Part shown: positions 63,032 to 64,000 of the stretch, in pieces | Layout of the letters: each line of letters begins with the position of its first letter | Position numbering within the stretch: position 1 is the first letter of the stretch | DNA from: Gordonia mangrovi | Lineage (GTDB): Bacteria; Actinomycetota; Actinomycetes; Mycobacteriales; Mycobacteriaceae | Direction: 5' to 3' | Assembly (NCBI RefSeq): GCF_024734075.1 | Contig: NZ_CP102850.1 | Span: 3,038,001-3,102,000 of the forward strand | DNA: 64,000 nucleotides | Notes under the pieces: model-generated | The model's input: the letters and a program-made list of their open reading frames with translations, nothing else | Databases searched by the model: none | Told to the model about the DNA's origin: nothing | Position numbers and translations under genes: made by a program

Positions 63032-63819
63032 GCGTCGGCGGGTCCGGTCACGGCAGACCACTCGGTCGCATCACCCGAGGCACCACCAACATCAACCGGC
63101 TCCGCCGGGTGGACCGGTGGATGGCGCACGACGCGGGGATCGGCGCGGCCCTCGGTTCGGTGGCTCGGCCCCTGGTGGTCGACCTCGGCTACGGGGCGCG
63201 CCCCGTAACGACCGTCGAGATGGCGCGGCGGCTGCGGACCATCGCACCCGACCTGCAGATGGTCGGCCTGGAGATCGACCCCGAACGCATCGTGGACGCC
63301 CGCGACGGCGTCCGGTTCGCACTCGGCGGTTTCGAGCTGGCCGGACTGCGGCCGCAGTTGGTGCGGGCCTTCAACGTGTTGCGGCAATACGACGAGGACG
63401 AGGTGGCTGCATCGTGGTCTCGGATGCGACACGCGCTGGCCCCGGGCGGACTCATCGTGGAGGGCACCTGCGACGAGATCGGTCGTCGCTGCTGTTGGGT
63501 CGTCCTCGACGCCGACGCGCCGCGCACCCTGACGCTGAGCTGGTCGCCCGAGCACACCGGCAGGCCCTCCGAACTCGCGGAGCGCCTGCCGAAGGCGTTG
63601 ATCCACCACAACGTGCCCGGCAAACCGATCCACGAGCTGCTGACCCGGGCCGATCGTGCGTGGGATGTGGCCGCGAGCCATGCCGCCTACGGCCCCCGCA
63701 CCCGGTGGCGACAGGCGCTGACGACGATGCGTGCGGACGGCGTCCCGATCGTCGTCGGTCGCGGCCGGTCCGTCGACAACGTGCTCACCGTGCCGTGGTC
63801 GGTGGTCGCGCCCCACTGA
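63028..63819 (+). CDS. SAM-dependent methyltransferase-like protein, start uncertain
   Basis: 263 aa if read from CTG at 63028, which overlaps the previous stop (CTGA); the first standard starts are GTG 63109 and ATG 63121. The N-terminal RITRGTTNINRLRRVDRWMA looks conserved and lies before those standard starts, which supports an unusual start. SAM motif VVDLGYGARPVTTVEMARRL, acidic GLEIDPERIVDARD, and ALAPGGLIVEGTCDEIGRR follow. Substrate unknown. Confidence 0.8.
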   Translation: MSVGGSGHGRPLGRITRGTTNINRLRRVDRWMAHDAGIGAALGSVARPLVVDLGYGARPVTTVEMARRLRTIAPDLQMVGLEIDPERIVDARDGVRFALGGFELAGLRPQLVRAFNVLRQYDEDEVAASWSRMRHALAPGGLIVEGTCDEIGRRCCWVVLDADAPRTLTLSWSPEHTGRPSELAERLPKALIHHNVPGKPIHELLTRADRAWDVAASHAAYGPRTRWRQALTTMRADGVPIVVGRGRSVDNVLTVPWSVVAPH

Positions 63820-63908
63820 TCCGCAGTCGCTGATGCGGGTCATCTGATCGTGCGAACGCGCAGCACCGAGCCGGTTGTCACCGGCGTCTGGGTCCGTACG
63901 CTGGTGCC

Positions 63909-64000
63909 ATGCGAATTGCGATGGCGCAGATCACCTCCGGCATCGACCCGGCGGCCAACCTGGAACTCGTGGACGCCGCGGTGGCGAGAGCCGCGGCCGA
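63909..64000 (+). CDS. Carbon-nitrogen hydrolase (nitrilase family), 5' part only
   Basis: 30 codons from the ATG at 63909 run off the window. The start MRIAMAQITSGIDPAANLEL is the typical opening of nitrilase-family amidohydrolases, whose catalytic Glu lies a few residues later. From memory Rv0480c, near murB in M. tuberculosis, is the counterpart. Confidence 0.75.
   Translation, partial: MRIAMAQITSGIDPAANLELVDAAVARAAA

Overview
The window is GC-rich actinobacterial DNA. Gene content and order point to the order Mycobacteriales, most likely Gordonia or a close relative: a RamB-type regulator next to isocitrate lyase and a FadB2-type dehydrogenase, HbhA/TadA-like Lys-rich proteins, an orphan groEL2 with CIRCE elements, and a TetR-DUF445-XRE-HbhA-DUF2516 block followed by murB. 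From memory this matches the order of M. tuberculosis Rv0462-Rv0482, with extra genes inserted. I see no tRNA, rRNA, CRISPR array, phage gene or insertion sequence.

Layout. 1-3.3 kb: MFS exporter (cut by the window edge) divergent from its TetR regulator, then an amidase. 3.4-7.2 kb: two divergent membrane-anchored PQQ-like propeller paralogs. 7.3-13.7 kb: two sodium/solute symporters, each with a small DUF485-type partner, and a LytS/LytTR two-component system, probably a monocarboxylate (acetate/pyruvate) uptake module. 13.8-17.7 kb: the DUF4178-DUF2617-DUF4247-DUF350-membrane spermidine synthase operon. 17.8-18.3 kb: Hsp20 with an HspR-type HAIR operator. 18.4-23.4 kb: a lipoprotein-dependent ABC importer, a 2-oxoglutarate/Fe(II)-type oxygenase and a GntR regulator, with four CTACATGTAG-like operators between the divergent arms. 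23.7-25.4 kb: groEL2.

25.4-35.5 kb: a small Cys/His protein under a CsoR-like palindrome, a PtpB-like phosphatase, a thioesterase/TetR pair, several small conserved proteins, PPK2, a membrane protein, a prolyl oligopeptidase and a lipoprotein beta-lactamase-fold hydrolase. 35.6-41.8 kb: old-yellow-enzyme/TetR pair, lipoamide dehydrogenase, AlkA-like glycosylase, methyltransferase, AhpD-like protein and an HtdZ-like dehydratase. 41.8-45 kb: two secreted lipases. 45-50.2 kb: the glyoxylate/beta-oxidation node (ramB, a lipoprotein, aceA, fadB2). 50.4-58.7 kb: two hbhA paralogs that share a promoter motif, with BenE/XRE-cupin, an LpqE-like lipoprotein, SDR/TetR and DUF445 between them. 58.8-64 kb: a MerR regulator, alpha/beta hydrolase, murB, two DUF2505 proteins, a methyltransferase and the start of a nitrilase-family gene.

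The common theme is carboxylate and fatty-acid use (MctC-like uptake, aceA, fadB2, ramB, HtdZ, lipases, lipid-droplet-type HbhA proteins) next to protein-quality control (Hsp20, GroEL2). The regulatory sites readable in the sequence (CRP/GlxR, RamB, CIRCE, HAIR, CsoR-like, and several unnamed palindromes) are the most informative part of the window.
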